From NCBI GenBank assembly GCA_037383845.1, contig JARRON010000023.1:1-64000 (forward strand): 64,000 bases of DNA, written 5' to 3'. The translations under genes were made by a program, and so were the position numbers. The notes below the pieces were generated by a model, which made no database searches, was not told where the DNA came from, and saw nothing but the letters and a program-made list of their open reading frames with translations. This DNA is from JARRON01 sp037383845. GTDB lineage: Bacteria > Pseudomonadota > Gammaproteobacteria > Steroidobacterales > XN24. Below, one piece after another: positions 26,039-33,635 of this stretch (the stretch's first letter is position 1; the number at the start of each line of letters is the position of its first letter).

Positions 26039-27523
26039 TTGCCAGTGAAACCCGCTTCCCCCCGATCAAAGAACGACGCGCCGGCAGGAAACAGCCGTCG
26101 GGCACTCCTGCACCTCGTCGCATTCTGTGCCTTCTGCCTGCTGTTCGCCGCGATTCGCGTCCCGTTCGCCACGGCCCTGACGCTCGACGACGCCGTCGAG
26201 CGTTACCTGGCCCAGCAGTGGTCGCTGAGTTACGGCGTGGGTAACCCGCCGCTCCACACCTGGCTGTTCAGCGCGCTGGAGGCTGTTCTCGGCCCGGGGT
26301 TGCTGACGTCGCAGCTTCTCGATACGGCGCTGCTGGTCGTCACCTTCGGCGCCATGCTCAGCACGGGCCGGGCTGCGGGACTGTCCTTCCGGGCCAGCGC
26401 CGCCGGTGCCTGGTCTCTCCTCCTGGTGCCCCCGGTGACCCTCTCGCTGTCGGTGTATACGGACACGACGCTGCTGCTTTGCCTCACAGCGCTGACGCTT
26501 CGCGCCGCGGTGGCCGTCAACGAGTCTCCCAACGCCCGGAGCTTCACAGGTCTCGGCGTGATGTGCGCCGTGGGCACGCTGACCAACTACAACTTCCTCG
26601 TCGTCCCCGCCTCTATCGCGCTCACTGCCCTGACTCTTCCGCGCTGGCGCGCCAGCTGGGGTCGGGCGACATTCGTCTACGCGCTGCTGCCCTCGGTGCT
26701 GGTCTGGCCTGTGGTCACCGGGTTCATGGACCAGGTCGAACCGCAGCTGGCAAGGCTGGTCGAGCACCGACTGGCCCTGCAGTCCCTGGGGCTGGAGGCG
26801 ACGGCCGCGGGGCTCTGGGAACTGCTGAAGGCACTGGTGGTATACGCCGGGCCGCTGGCTCTCGCCCTGGCCCTCGCCAGGCCCAGCCGGCAAGTACTGC
26901 GGAACGTGCCGGCGTCGGTCATCTTCCTGGGCCACATCTCTGCGGCCGCCCTGTTGCTGGTCGTGGCAGGGATCCTCGTCTCCGGGATCAGTGACTTCCC
27001 GCCCCGGTATCTGCACGTGGCGCTGCTGCCGCTCCCCCTGCTGGCAGCGGCGTGGGCCGCCGCGGGCCGGCCCCGGCCGCCCGTTGCCTACGTCGGCGCC
27101 CTTCTGGCCGGTGGCGCTCTCGTACTGGCTGACGCTGCTTGGGAAGTCTCCGACGCGTGCCCCGGCGCGTGCGAGGAGCGTATCCCTTATCCGGCCCTGG
27201 TGCAGTCCCTGGGACCGCTTTCCCCCGGCACGACCCTGCTGACCGACGATCCACTCACCGCCGGCAACCTCGCCGCCCGCCTGCCCGCGACGAGGGTGGT
27301 AAACGTGGAAGCACAGTGGCGGCCCGACCGGCCGCAGGACATTTTCGCCTGCTTTGCCATCGTCGACCCGGCGGTCCGGCCGGATGTCGCGCCGGAGGAA
27401 CTGTTTACCGCTCGGGACCCTGCGACACTGAGCACTGCGAAAGTGGAGGCACCGTTTCCCGGGCCGGAGGGACGCTACGAATGGCGGATATCCCGGACGC
27501 AGAACCCGTCTATCTGCCCGTGA
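26039..27523 (+). CDS. Polytopic GT39/ArnT-like membrane glycosyltransferase
   Basis: The 494-aa protein has about ten hydrophobic segments between residues 25 and 370, followed by a soluble C-terminal domain. Family members transfer sugars from polyprenyl-phosphate donors in the inner membrane. An Asp pair (LDDAVE, near residue 49) lies in the first external loop, where GT-C enzymes keep catalytic acids, and GNPPLHTWLF matches the pattern after it. A TTG at 26039 follows AAGG at good spacing; a GTG at 26045 is the alternative start. The sugar and acceptor are unknown. No lipid A modification genes lie nearby. Confidence 0.75.
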   Translation: MPVKPASPRSKNDAPAGNSRRALLHLVAFCAFCLLFAAIRVPFATALTLDDAVERYLAQQWSLSYGVGNPPLHTWLFSALEAVLGPGLLTSQLLDTALLVVTFGAMLSTGRAAGLSFRASAAGAWSLLLVPPVTLSLSVYTDTTLLLCLTALTLRAAVAVNESPNARSFTGLGVMCAVGTLTNYNFLVVPASIALTALTLPRWRASWGRATFVYALLPSVLVWPVVTGFMDQVEPQLARLVEHRLALQSLGLEATAAGLWELLKALVVYAGPLALALALARPSRQVLRNVPASVIFLGHISAAALLLVVAGILVSGISDFPPRYLHVALLPLPLLAAAWAAAGRPRPPVAYVGALLAGGALVLADAAWEVSDACPGACEERIPYPALVQSLGPLSPGTTLLTDDPLTAGNLAARLPATRVVNVEAQWRPDRPQDIFACFAIVDPAVRPDVAPEELFTARDPATLSTAKVEAPFPGPEGRYEWRISRTQNPSICP

Positions 27524-27614
27524 TCTCCGCCCGCGGAGCAGACTTTCCGGGGAAGACCACACGATACGCAGGCTGGCTGAGGAGCCGGAAGCCGGGAAAG
27601 CCGACGGAAGGGGA

Positions 27615-27690
27615 TGGTGGAGCCGATCGGAATCGAACCGACGACCTCCTGGGTGCGATCCAGGCGCTCTCCCAACTGAGCTACGGCCCC
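27615..27690 (-). tRNA. tRNA-Ala (anticodon CGC)
   Basis: A 76-nt cloverleaf runs from 27690 to 27615 on the minus strand. Acceptor GGGGCCG pairs with CGGCTCC and contains the G3-U70 wobble pair that identifies alanine tRNAs. The anticodon loop is ATCGCAC, giving CGC, which reads GCG. CCA is encoded. Confidence 0.97.
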
Positions 27691-27809
27691 GTGAGGCGCG
27701 GAATTCTATGGCAAGCCCCCTCCCCTGTCCAATGTCCGCTCCGGTGCTGGTGGGCGCCCTGACCCGGCCCGTGTATCCTCCCCGCACCCACCCTGGAGGC
27801 GCCCTTCCC

Positions 27810-28274
27810 ATGGACATCAGCATCCGCAACGCAGAGCCGACGGACTGGGCCGCCATCGCGGAATTCAACCGGTTGCTTGCCGATGAGACAGAGGGCAAGG
27901 ATCTCGACTGGGAGATCATCTCTGCGGGCGTAAAGAAGGTACTTGGCGACGTGCACCGTGGCAGGTACTTCCTCGCCGAAAGCCAGGGCCGTATTGTCGG
28001 CACCACCATGATTACTTACGAGTGGAGCGACTGGCGGGACGGGTGGATCTGGTGGATCCAGAGCGTCTATGTCCACCCGGATTTCCGCGGCCGGGGCGTC
28101 TTCTCCGGACTGTACCGGCACATCGAGGCGCTGGCGAAGGACTCGGGCGACGTGCGGGCCATCCGGCTGTACGTCCTTAAGACCAACGAGCGCGCCCGGG
28201 CCACTTATGCAAAGCTCGGCATGGAGGAGACGGGCTATACCGTGCTTGAAGCCGGCGAAAGCCCCGGCGACTAG
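27810..28274 (+). CDS. GNAT-family N-acetyltransferase
   Basis: This 154-aa single-domain protein has the GNAT acetyl-CoA motif around VYVHPDFRGRGVFSGLYRHI (residues about 87-106). It ends with LKTNERARATYAKLGM, typical of enzymes acting on small amines or protein N-termini. The substrate is unknown. ATG 27810 is preceded by GGAGG at suitable distance, whereas the longer frame begins inside tRNA-Ala. It is 36 nt upstream of bcp on the same strand. Confidence 0.87.
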   Translation: MDISIRNAEPTDWAAIAEFNRLLADETEGKDLDWEIISAGVKKVLGDVHRGRYFLAESQGRIVGTTMITYEWSDWRDGWIWWIQSVYVHPDFRGRGVFSGLYRHIEALAKDSGDVRAIRLYVLKTNERARATYAKLGMEETGYTVLEAGESPGD

Positions 28275-28310
28275 AATTCCCGTATCCCGGTGACACCAAA
28301 ACGGACGGTT

Positions 28311-28769
28311 ATGCTGCAGAAAGGCGACAGGGCACCCGATTTCACGCTGCCCGACCAGGACGGCAATGCCGTCTCCCTGAAGGGACTCCTGAAGGACGGC
28401 CCCGTGGTCCTGTACTTCTACCCTGCCGATTTCACGCCGGGCTGTACCCGAGAGGCCTGCAGCATCCGGGACATGCACGACGAGATTGCCGAAGCCGGCA
28501 TGCGGGTGGTCGGCGTCAGCCCGCAGGACGAGGAAAGCCACCGGCGGTTCCGGACGAAGCACGGCCTGCCCTTCACTCTGCTGGCCGACCCGGACAAGAA
28601 AGCAGTGAAAGCTTACGGCGTGGACGGTCCCCTGGGAGTGGGCGTTCGCCGGGCCACCTTCCTTATCGGGCCTGACGGGACGGTTCGGGACGCCGTGCTC
28701 GCGGATATCCTTGTAGGCAGGCACGAGGCGTTCATCCGAAAGGCCGTTGCAGCAGCGGGTGGCGGCTAG
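28311..28769 (+). CDS. bcp: Peroxiredoxin of the Bcp (thiol peroxidase) subfamily
   Basis: Bcp reduces hydrogen peroxide and organic hydroperoxides using thioredoxin. The 152-aa protein starts MLQKGDRAPDFTLPDQDG, the family opening. Its peroxidatic and resolving cysteines lie five residues apart in PGCTREACSIRD, the intra-helix arrangement of the E. coli-type Bcp. ATG 28311 fits the family start; a GTG at 28290 would add seven residues. The thioredoxin reductase gene is elsewhere in the window at 52,842. Confidence 0.92.
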   Translation: MLQKGDRAPDFTLPDQDGNAVSLKGLLKDGPVVLYFYPADFTPGCTREACSIRDMHDEIAEAGMRVVGVSPQDEESHRRFRTKHGLPFTLLADPDKKAVKAYGVDGPLGVGVRRATFLIGPDGTVRDAVLADILVGRHEAFIRKAVAAAGGG

Positions 28770-28893
28770 GAGCTTTCCGGCCATGCGACATAATCCGGCG
28801 GGCAAACGCCTCCCCCCTTCGTGAGCTACTCTGTAGTCACCAACGCCGGTCCTGCCGTGTCGACATAACAATTCCTTTCAAGGGGGAGAAGAC

Positions 28894-30039
28894 ATGCCAA
28901 CCCGCACCGTACTGGCCGCCCTCGGGGCGGTCGTCCTGATCTTCACGTCGTCTCTGGCACTGGCCGCCGACGCCGGCAACGCCCGTGTGATGACCCGGAA
29001 CCTGTATATCGGCGCCGACGTGTTCGCCGCCCTGGACGTCGAGACGCCCGACCAGATTCCCTTTGCCGCCGGCGCGGTCCTGGCCGAGATTATCGACTCC
29101 GACTTCCCCGCCCGGGCCCGGGTACTGGCCCGGGAGATCCAGCGTACGCAACCACAGGTCATCGGCCTCCAGGAAGTCTGGGACGTGAATACGCTGGGCA
29201 CGGGGCCGGACCTCCGCATCGATTTCCTGTCCCTCCTGCAGTCCGAGCTGGCGAGCCTCGGGCAGAAATATGAGGCGGCGGTGGTCAACACCAACGTGGA
29301 CGTCACGCTGCCGGTCTTTTTGCCGGATTTCGGGCTGTTCGCAGGGCGAATCACTGACCGGGACGTTATTCTCGTCCGCCACAACGTGGGCTGGTCGAAC
29401 CCGGCGGCGGCGCTGTACGACACGCGCATTCCCACGGGTTTCGGCTTCGACATCGTGCGGGGCTGGACCTCGGTGGACGTGACCTTCGGAGGTAATGCCT
29501 ATCGGTTCCTCAATACCCACCTGGAAGTGCAGGGCTTCGGGAACCGGGCCGTGCAGACCTTCCAGGCCGCCGAGCTGCTCGGCGTGATGGAATTCCTGAA
29601 GGCCGCCTACGGTCCCCTCCCTGAGGTCGTGGTGGGCGATTTCAACTCCGATCCGGACGATCCGCCCTGCGGCGATCCGGCCTGCGGCCTGTTCGGCGTG
29701 CCCACGAACCCCTACGACATGCTCTCCGAGCCCGCGGCGCCATTCTTTTGCCGGCTGGATCCTGGCACGGACTGCTTCGACGGGCTGACGGACGCCTGGA
29801 CGCTCAGGAAGAACGATCGGAGCTCGGACGGCGACACCTGCTGCTTCGACACGCTCGACGCGGAGGAGGCAGGTGAAGTCACTCGCCGGGTTGACCTGAT
29901 CTGGTTGCGCGGGGCCGAGGCCAGGGGCGCCACGTTCCGCCTGACCGGGGATGATCCGAAGCGGACAACGCCCGAGGGCCTTTACGGCTCGGACCACCTT
30001 GGCGTATTCGGCCGTATGACCCTGGTGCCGGCGTACTGA
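28894..30039 (+). CDS. Exported endonuclease/exonuclease/phosphatase (EEP) family protein
   Basis: EEP-fold enzymes hydrolyse phosphodiester or phosphomonoester bonds in nucleic acids, lipids or inositides. The 381-aa protein has a signal peptide (about residues 1-25). The metal and catalytic motifs are present: LQEVW (92-96), NTHLEV (207-212), GDFNSDP (248-254) and a C-terminal SDHLG. A cysteine-rich insert holds C259, C264, C286, C294, C316 and C317, probably disulfide-bonded outside the cytoplasm. A strong Shine-Dalgarno AAGGGGGAGAA precedes the ATG. Its substrate cannot be told from sequence; secreted phospholipase/sphingomyelinase-like and nuclease-like members both exist. Confidence 0.85.
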   Translation: MPTRTVLAALGAVVLIFTSSLALAADAGNARVMTRNLYIGADVFAALDVETPDQIPFAAGAVLAEIIDSDFPARARVLAREIQRTQPQVIGLQEVWDVNTLGTGPDLRIDFLSLLQSELASLGQKYEAAVVNTNVDVTLPVFLPDFGLFAGRITDRDVILVRHNVGWSNPAAALYDTRIPTGFGFDIVRGWTSVDVTFGGNAYRFLNTHLEVQGFGNRAVQTFQAAELLGVMEFLKAAYGPLPEVVVGDFNSDPDDPPCGDPACGLFGVPTNPYDMLSEPAAPFFCRLDPGTDCFDGLTDAWTLRKNDRSSDGDTCCFDTLDAEEAGEVTRRVDLIWLRGAEARGATFRLTGDDPKRTTPEGLYGSDHLGVFGRMTLVPAY

Positions 30040-30049
30040 GACTGCCGCG

Positions 30050-30472
30050 CTAGGCCGGCTCGCCGTACACCGTGACGGTGAGCCGGCGGCGGTGCCCGGC
30101 AGCCCGGTGCTCGTAGAGGTAGACGCCCTGCCAGGTGCCCAGGCCTGGCCGTCCGTCAATGACCGGGATGGAAAGGCCTGCCTGGGTCATTATCGAGCGG
30201 TTGTGGGCAGGCATGTCGTCGGGCCCTTCGGCGTCATGCTCCCAGCGGGGATCACCGTCAGGCGCCAGGTCGGCCAGGAAGCTTTCCAGGTCACGCCTCA
30301 CAGCCGGGTCGGCGTTTTCGCATATGATCAGCGAAGCGCTGGTGTGATGGACGAAGACCTGGACGAGACCGGTTCGGATCCCGGACGCCCGCACCAGCTC
30401 CGCGATCCGGTCCGTGACGTCCACGGTGCCTCGCCCGCGGGTTTCAACCAGACAGGTTTCCTGCTTGACCAC
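30050..30472 (-). CDS. YjbQ/UPF0047-family protein
   Basis: This small cytosolic family forms trimers; some members have weak thiamine-phosphate-synthase activity, but the true role is unsettled. The 140-aa protein shows the family blocks VFVHHTSASLIICENADPA and GTWQGVYLYEHR with the conserved histidines. Length is typical. It is convergent with the EEP gene (10 nt between stops) and divergent from trmH with 47 nt between starts, so promoters must overlap in that gap. Confidence 0.92.
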   Translation of the reverse strand: MVKQETCLVETRGRGTVDVTDRIAELVRASGIRTGLVQVFVHHTSASLIICENADPAVRRDLESFLADLAPDGDPRWEHDAEGPDDMPAHNRSIMTQAGLSIPVIDGRPGLGTWQGVYLYEHRAAGHRRRLTVTVYGEPA

Positions 30473-30519
30473 GGGTTCTCCGTCTGAGCCGGTACGTGTG
30501 AAATGGAAAGAAAGCCTCG

Positions 30520-31221
30520 ATGACCCCGGAACGGTTCGCCAAGCTCAGGCGCGTGATGGCCGGCCGGCAGCCGGATCTCACCATCCTGGCGGAAAACGTC
30601 CACAAGTCACACAACATTGCCGCCATTATCCGCACCTGCGATGCCGTTGGCATCCTGGACGCCCACGCGGTGTCCGAGACCGGTGAAATGCGTCGTCACC
30701 ACATGGTCTCCGGGGGCTCCCGGCGCTGGGTACCCGTTCACTTCCATCCGAGCGTCCGGGGGGCCCTGGACGCACTCAGGGGCCAGGGCTTCCGCATCCT
30801 GGCAGCTCACCAGTCGGACACGGCGACGGACTACCGGGAAATGGACTACACGGCGCCCACAGCGATCCTTCTGGGGTCGGAACTCGTGGGCGTGAGCGAG
30901 TCAGCGGCGGCCGACGCTGACGGACACGTCATGATCCCCATGGAAGGCATGGTGGAATCTCTGAACGTCTCCGTCGCCGCGGCACTTATTCTCTACGAGG
31001 CGCGGCGGCAGCGGCGGGCTGCCGGGATGTACGACAAGAGCCGCGTGGACCCTCAGCTGGCCCGGGACCGCCTCTTTGAATGGGCGTACCCGAAAATCGC
31101 TGCCCGCTGCCGGGAGAAGTCTGTCCCCTATCCTCCTCTCTCGGCCGATGGGGACCTGATGGCCAATCCCTTCCAGGTCAGCCCCGCGGAACCTCGCGAG
31201 GCCCGGATCGAAGGCGAGTGA
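30520..31221 (+). CDS. trmH: tRNA (guanosine(18)-2'-O)-methyltransferase TrmH
   Basis: TrmH is a SPOUT-class enzyme that methylates the ribose of G18 in the D-loop of tRNAs. The 233-aa protein starts MTPERFAKLRRVMAGRQPDL and has NVHKSHNIAAIIRTCDAVG, with the SAM-knot motifs ILLGSE and IPMEGMVESLNVSVAAAL. The C-terminal extension typical of TrmH is present. Function and length match well. It is followed by 241 nt of non-coding sequence before the convergent phosphatase gene. Confidence 0.94.
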   Translation: MTPERFAKLRRVMAGRQPDLTILAENVHKSHNIAAIIRTCDAVGILDAHAVSETGEMRRHHMVSGGSRRWVPVHFHPSVRGALDALRGQGFRILAAHQSDTATDYREMDYTAPTAILLGSELVGVSESAAADADGHVMIPMEGMVESLNVSVAAALILYEARRQRRAAGMYDKSRVDPQLARDRLFEWAYPKIAARCREKSVPYPPLSADGDLMANPFQVSPAEPREARIEGE

Positions 31222-31462
31222 ACCCTGCCCCATCGCCGCGGCCTGACACCACCTCGATGGCAAGCGACAGGCCTGGTCTGGTCTGGTCTGCCGCAAGGCG
31301 AGCCTGGCTTTACCGTGGCGGGGCATCTACGCCCGGGCGGCAGGGCGATAAACGGCAGCGTCTCGCCAGCAGCCATTCAAGGCCCCCGTGGAGTCGTGCG
31401 GGTTCGGGTCGTCCGGGCGCGCGGCACGGATGCGGGTGTTCAAATCCGGCAAGAGGCCCGGT

Positions 31463-32014
31463 TCAGTAGCGAAGCGCCAGGTCTCGGGCCCCACGCAGCC
31501 GGGAGTACGAGATGACCCAGAGACCGCCATAGTCGTCTTCAGCGATATCGCCGACGTCCACGCCGAGACGTTCGGCGAGCGCCGGTAGCGTGTTGCTGTG
31601 GCCCACCACCAGGACGACTTCACCGTGATGATTGGACTTTAACGTCTCCGCCATGCGCTGAACGTCCCGGGCCGGGACTTCCGTTGCAGACAGGCCCGCC
31701 ACCCTGGCCGCCGGGGCGCCGGTCTCCCGGCTCCGGCGGGCCTCGCTGACGAACACCGCATCCAGGCCCGTCGGGGACAGCATCTCCGCCAGGCGCTGAG
31801 CCCGGACCCGGCCTTCAGGGCTCAGCCCCGGATCGTCCCCCTGAAGGGTTTCCGCGTGGCGAACGAGGATCACGGTGGTTGTGCCCCACCCGCTGGCGAT
31901 CCAGCCGAGGAGCAGGCCGCCCGCCACCACGCCGAGCACCACCAGCAGGATCGGCGAGTACAGCGGCCGGCGTCGCAGGCCGCGGTGGTCTTTGACGAGC
32001 TTGTTGGGACTCAT
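31463..32014 (-). CDS. Membrane-anchored histidine phosphatase family protein
   Basis: The 183-aa protein has one N-terminal membrane helix (about residues 24-44) and a histidine-phosphatase domain with the phosphoryl-accepting His in ILVRHAET and a second site near VVLVVGHSNTLPAL. These SixA/phosphoglycerate-mutase-like enzymes remove phosphates from proteins or small molecules. The helix would place the domain outside the cytoplasm. ATG 32014 is chosen; the longer frame overlaps the neighbouring gene. It lies 10 nt after the small membrane protein gene, so the two may be co-transcribed. Confidence 0.8.
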   Translation of the reverse strand: MSPNKLVKDHRGLRRRPLYSPILLVVLGVVAGGLLLGWIASGWGTTTVILVRHAETLQGDDPGLSPEGRVRAQRLAEMLSPTGLDAVFVSEARRSRETGAPAARVAGLSATEVPARDVQRMAETLKSNHHGEVVLVVGHSNTLPALAERLGVDVGDIAEDDYGGLWVISYSRLRGARDLALRY

Positions 32015-32024
32015 GGATTCACCG

Positions 32025-32369
32025 TCATTTCCGGGACGCACTGTCGCCGGGATCGTCCGGCCCGGGCCTTTCCACCACGACGTATTCACCTTCCAGGGTC
32101 GTTCGGGTTCCGCTGGCCCCCTGGTTCCGGCCAGACCCGCCAGGCGTGCCGCCGGCTTCCCGGGCCGCCTTCTCGAACTGGCGTTTCAGGCGCCAGACCC
32201 GGTAGCCCATCAAGACCGCCAGTACCGCAAAGATGCCCAGGGCGACCAGAAACACCACGGCGCCCAGGAACGCGGCGGACACGAGCATGATCGCGCCGAG
32301 GATCGTCATGACCACGCGGGCAAGCAGACCGGGCTGCGGACCCGAGAGCCTTGGGGGCGGCACGTTCAT
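32025..32369 (-). CDS. Small two-helix membrane protein of unknown function
   Basis: I do not recognise this 114-aa protein. Residues 17-55 form one or two hydrophobic helices (VVMTILGAIMLVSAAFLG and VVFLVALGIFAVLAVLM), followed by a basic stretch and a Gly/Ser/Pro-rich, probably cytoplasmic, tail. It is 10 nt upstream of the histidine phosphatase gene on the same strand. The intact frame and coding-like third-position GC support a real gene, but function is not inferable. Confidence 0.6.
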   Translation of the reverse strand: MNVPPPRLSGPQPGLLARVVMTILGAIMLVSAAFLGAVVFLVALGIFAVLAVLMGYRVWRLKRQFEKAAREAGGTPGGSGRNQGASGTRTTLEGEYVVVERPGPDDPGDSASRK

Positions 32370-32505
32370 TTGCGCTTGGGAAGTTGCACCGCACCACTGT
32401 CGGGCATCAGCAGATGGGTTTCAAGGCCCGGATCGGCCGACGGCGGCGTAACGACACTATGGGCACCTGGCTCGTTACGTGGGCCACGGGCCGGCAGCCC
32501 GGGGC

Positions 32506-33267
32506 TCAGGCGGGTTCCCGGATCTTGCGCGCAATGTAGAAACCGTAACCGAAATACTCGCCGTAACGCTCGTACAGGCGGATCTCTTCTTCCTCGGCGG
32601 CGACCACGGCGCGGGCCTCGTCGCTTTCGCCGTGGGCGGCCAGGAATTCTGGAAAGCGCTGCTGCATCGGCCGATAGTAATTCGCAAGCCAGCAGTGCTC
32701 CGGCAGCACGAAATAACCGACGGGAGTGAACCCCAGGCGTTCAAGGATCGCCAGCTTTGCAGAGGCGGTATCCACGGCGGGGTACTCCGCTTGCCAGTGG
32801 ACATCGAGTTCCGCAGGCCGGCGGTCCGTGAGCCATGTCAGCTCTGAGACGGCCAGGACGCCGCCGGGTCGTAGAAGCCCCCGCCACGCACGAAGGCCCG
32901 CCTCGAAGCCGATGTTGTAGATGGCCCCCTCCGACCAGATCGCGTCCAGGGATTCCGGAGCAAACGGCAGAGCGTCCATGGAAACAGCATGGGTCGTGAT
33001 GCGATCCGCAAGACCTGCCTGCCTTGCGCGATCGACCAGTGTTTCGAGAAACACTGGCAGGAAGTCCACGGCGGCGATACGGGCATCGAGTACCCGGGCC
33101 AGAACCATCGCGGAAGCCCCGGTGCCGCAGCCGATGTCGGCGATCTGGAGATCCTCCCGACCCGCGAGCCCCGACATCTCGATGGCCCGCCGGGTTTCGG
33201 CCTCGCCTCCAGGCCCCTGCCGCTCCGCGTGACGGTGCAGATCCACGAGCAGCTGCAATTCGTCCAT
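32506..33267 (-). CDS. Class I SAM-dependent methyltransferase
   Basis: This 253-aa cytosolic protein has motif I IADIGCGTGASAMVLA near residue 42, the acidic second-strand end IAAVDFLPVF, and a motif around ALPFAPESLDAIWSEGAIYNI. These fit the Methyltransf_11/25 superfamily. The acidic, aromatic C-terminus (EEEEIRLYERYGEYFGYGFY) is typical of a small group of small-molecule methyltransferases, but the substrate is unknown. It is isolated from its neighbours by non-coding DNA on both sides. Confidence 0.85.
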   Translation of the reverse strand: MDELQLLVDLHRHAERQGPGGEAETRRAIEMSGLAGREDLQIADIGCGTGASAMVLARVLDARIAAVDFLPVFLETLVDRARQAGLADRITTHAVSMDALPFAPESLDAIWSEGAIYNIGFEAGLRAWRGLLRPGGVLAVSELTWLTDRRPAELDVHWQAEYPAVDTASAKLAILERLGFTPVGYFVLPEHCWLANYYRPMQQRFPEFLAAHGESDEARAVVAAEEEEIRLYERYGEYFGYGFYIARKIREPA

Positions 33268-33441
33268 GCCTTGGGTCTCGCTTCAAGTTTGTGGCCAGCA
33301 ACCGATGCTACCGGACCGCTGACACATCGGATGGCATGACCGACGGTCTCCTGGCGCACGCATCCAAGGGGCAAGAGTCGGGCTGGCTTTGCGACCCACT
33401 GCCTTGCGGATCCGCGGCAGCGGCGTTCACAATTCTACTCT

Positions 33442-33533
33442 GGAGAGGTGGCAGAGCGGTTGAATGCACCGGTCTTGAAAACCGGCAGTGGGTCACCCCC
33501 ACTCGAGGGGTTCGAATCCCTCCCTCTCCGCCA
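33442..33533 (+). tRNA. tRNA-Ser (anticodon TGA)
   Basis: A 92-nt class II tRNA with a long variable arm starts GGAGAGGTGGC and ends with an encoded CCA (33531-33533). The anticodon loop is CTTGAAA, giving TGA, which reads UCA. The acceptor and T-arm are intact. The last 18 nt of the gene are repeated 122 nt downstream. Confidence 0.97.
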
Positions 33534-33611
33534 TATTTCTGACCGGGCACGATTCGAACCCTCGAGTGCAACAACAGTGGGTTCGACCCGAAGCCGGCCT
33601 CGCCGGCGAAG
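33516..33611 (+). repeat. Imperfect 96-bp direct repeat, copy 1, starting in the tRNA-Ser 3' end
   Basis: Copy 1 (33516-33611) and copy 2 (33638-33733) are identical except for G at 33545 versus A at 33667, and sit at a 122-bp period with a 26-nt unique spacer between them. Copy 1 starts with the tRNA 3' end ATCCCTCCCTCTCCGCCA. Its right part (33551-33567) is an inverted match to the tRNA T-arm region (33501-33518), so the RNA could fold back on the tRNA. Confidence 0.9.
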
Positions 33612-33635
33612 GGAACGGGGGCCGAAGGCCGCCGG

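Noticed and set aside
31222..31462. tRNA-like GTTCAAATCC and a (TCTGG)3 run in the gap after trmH
   Set aside because: No cloverleaf can be completed around the T-loop-like string, and the short repeat is too small to matter. The gap seems to hold nothing.
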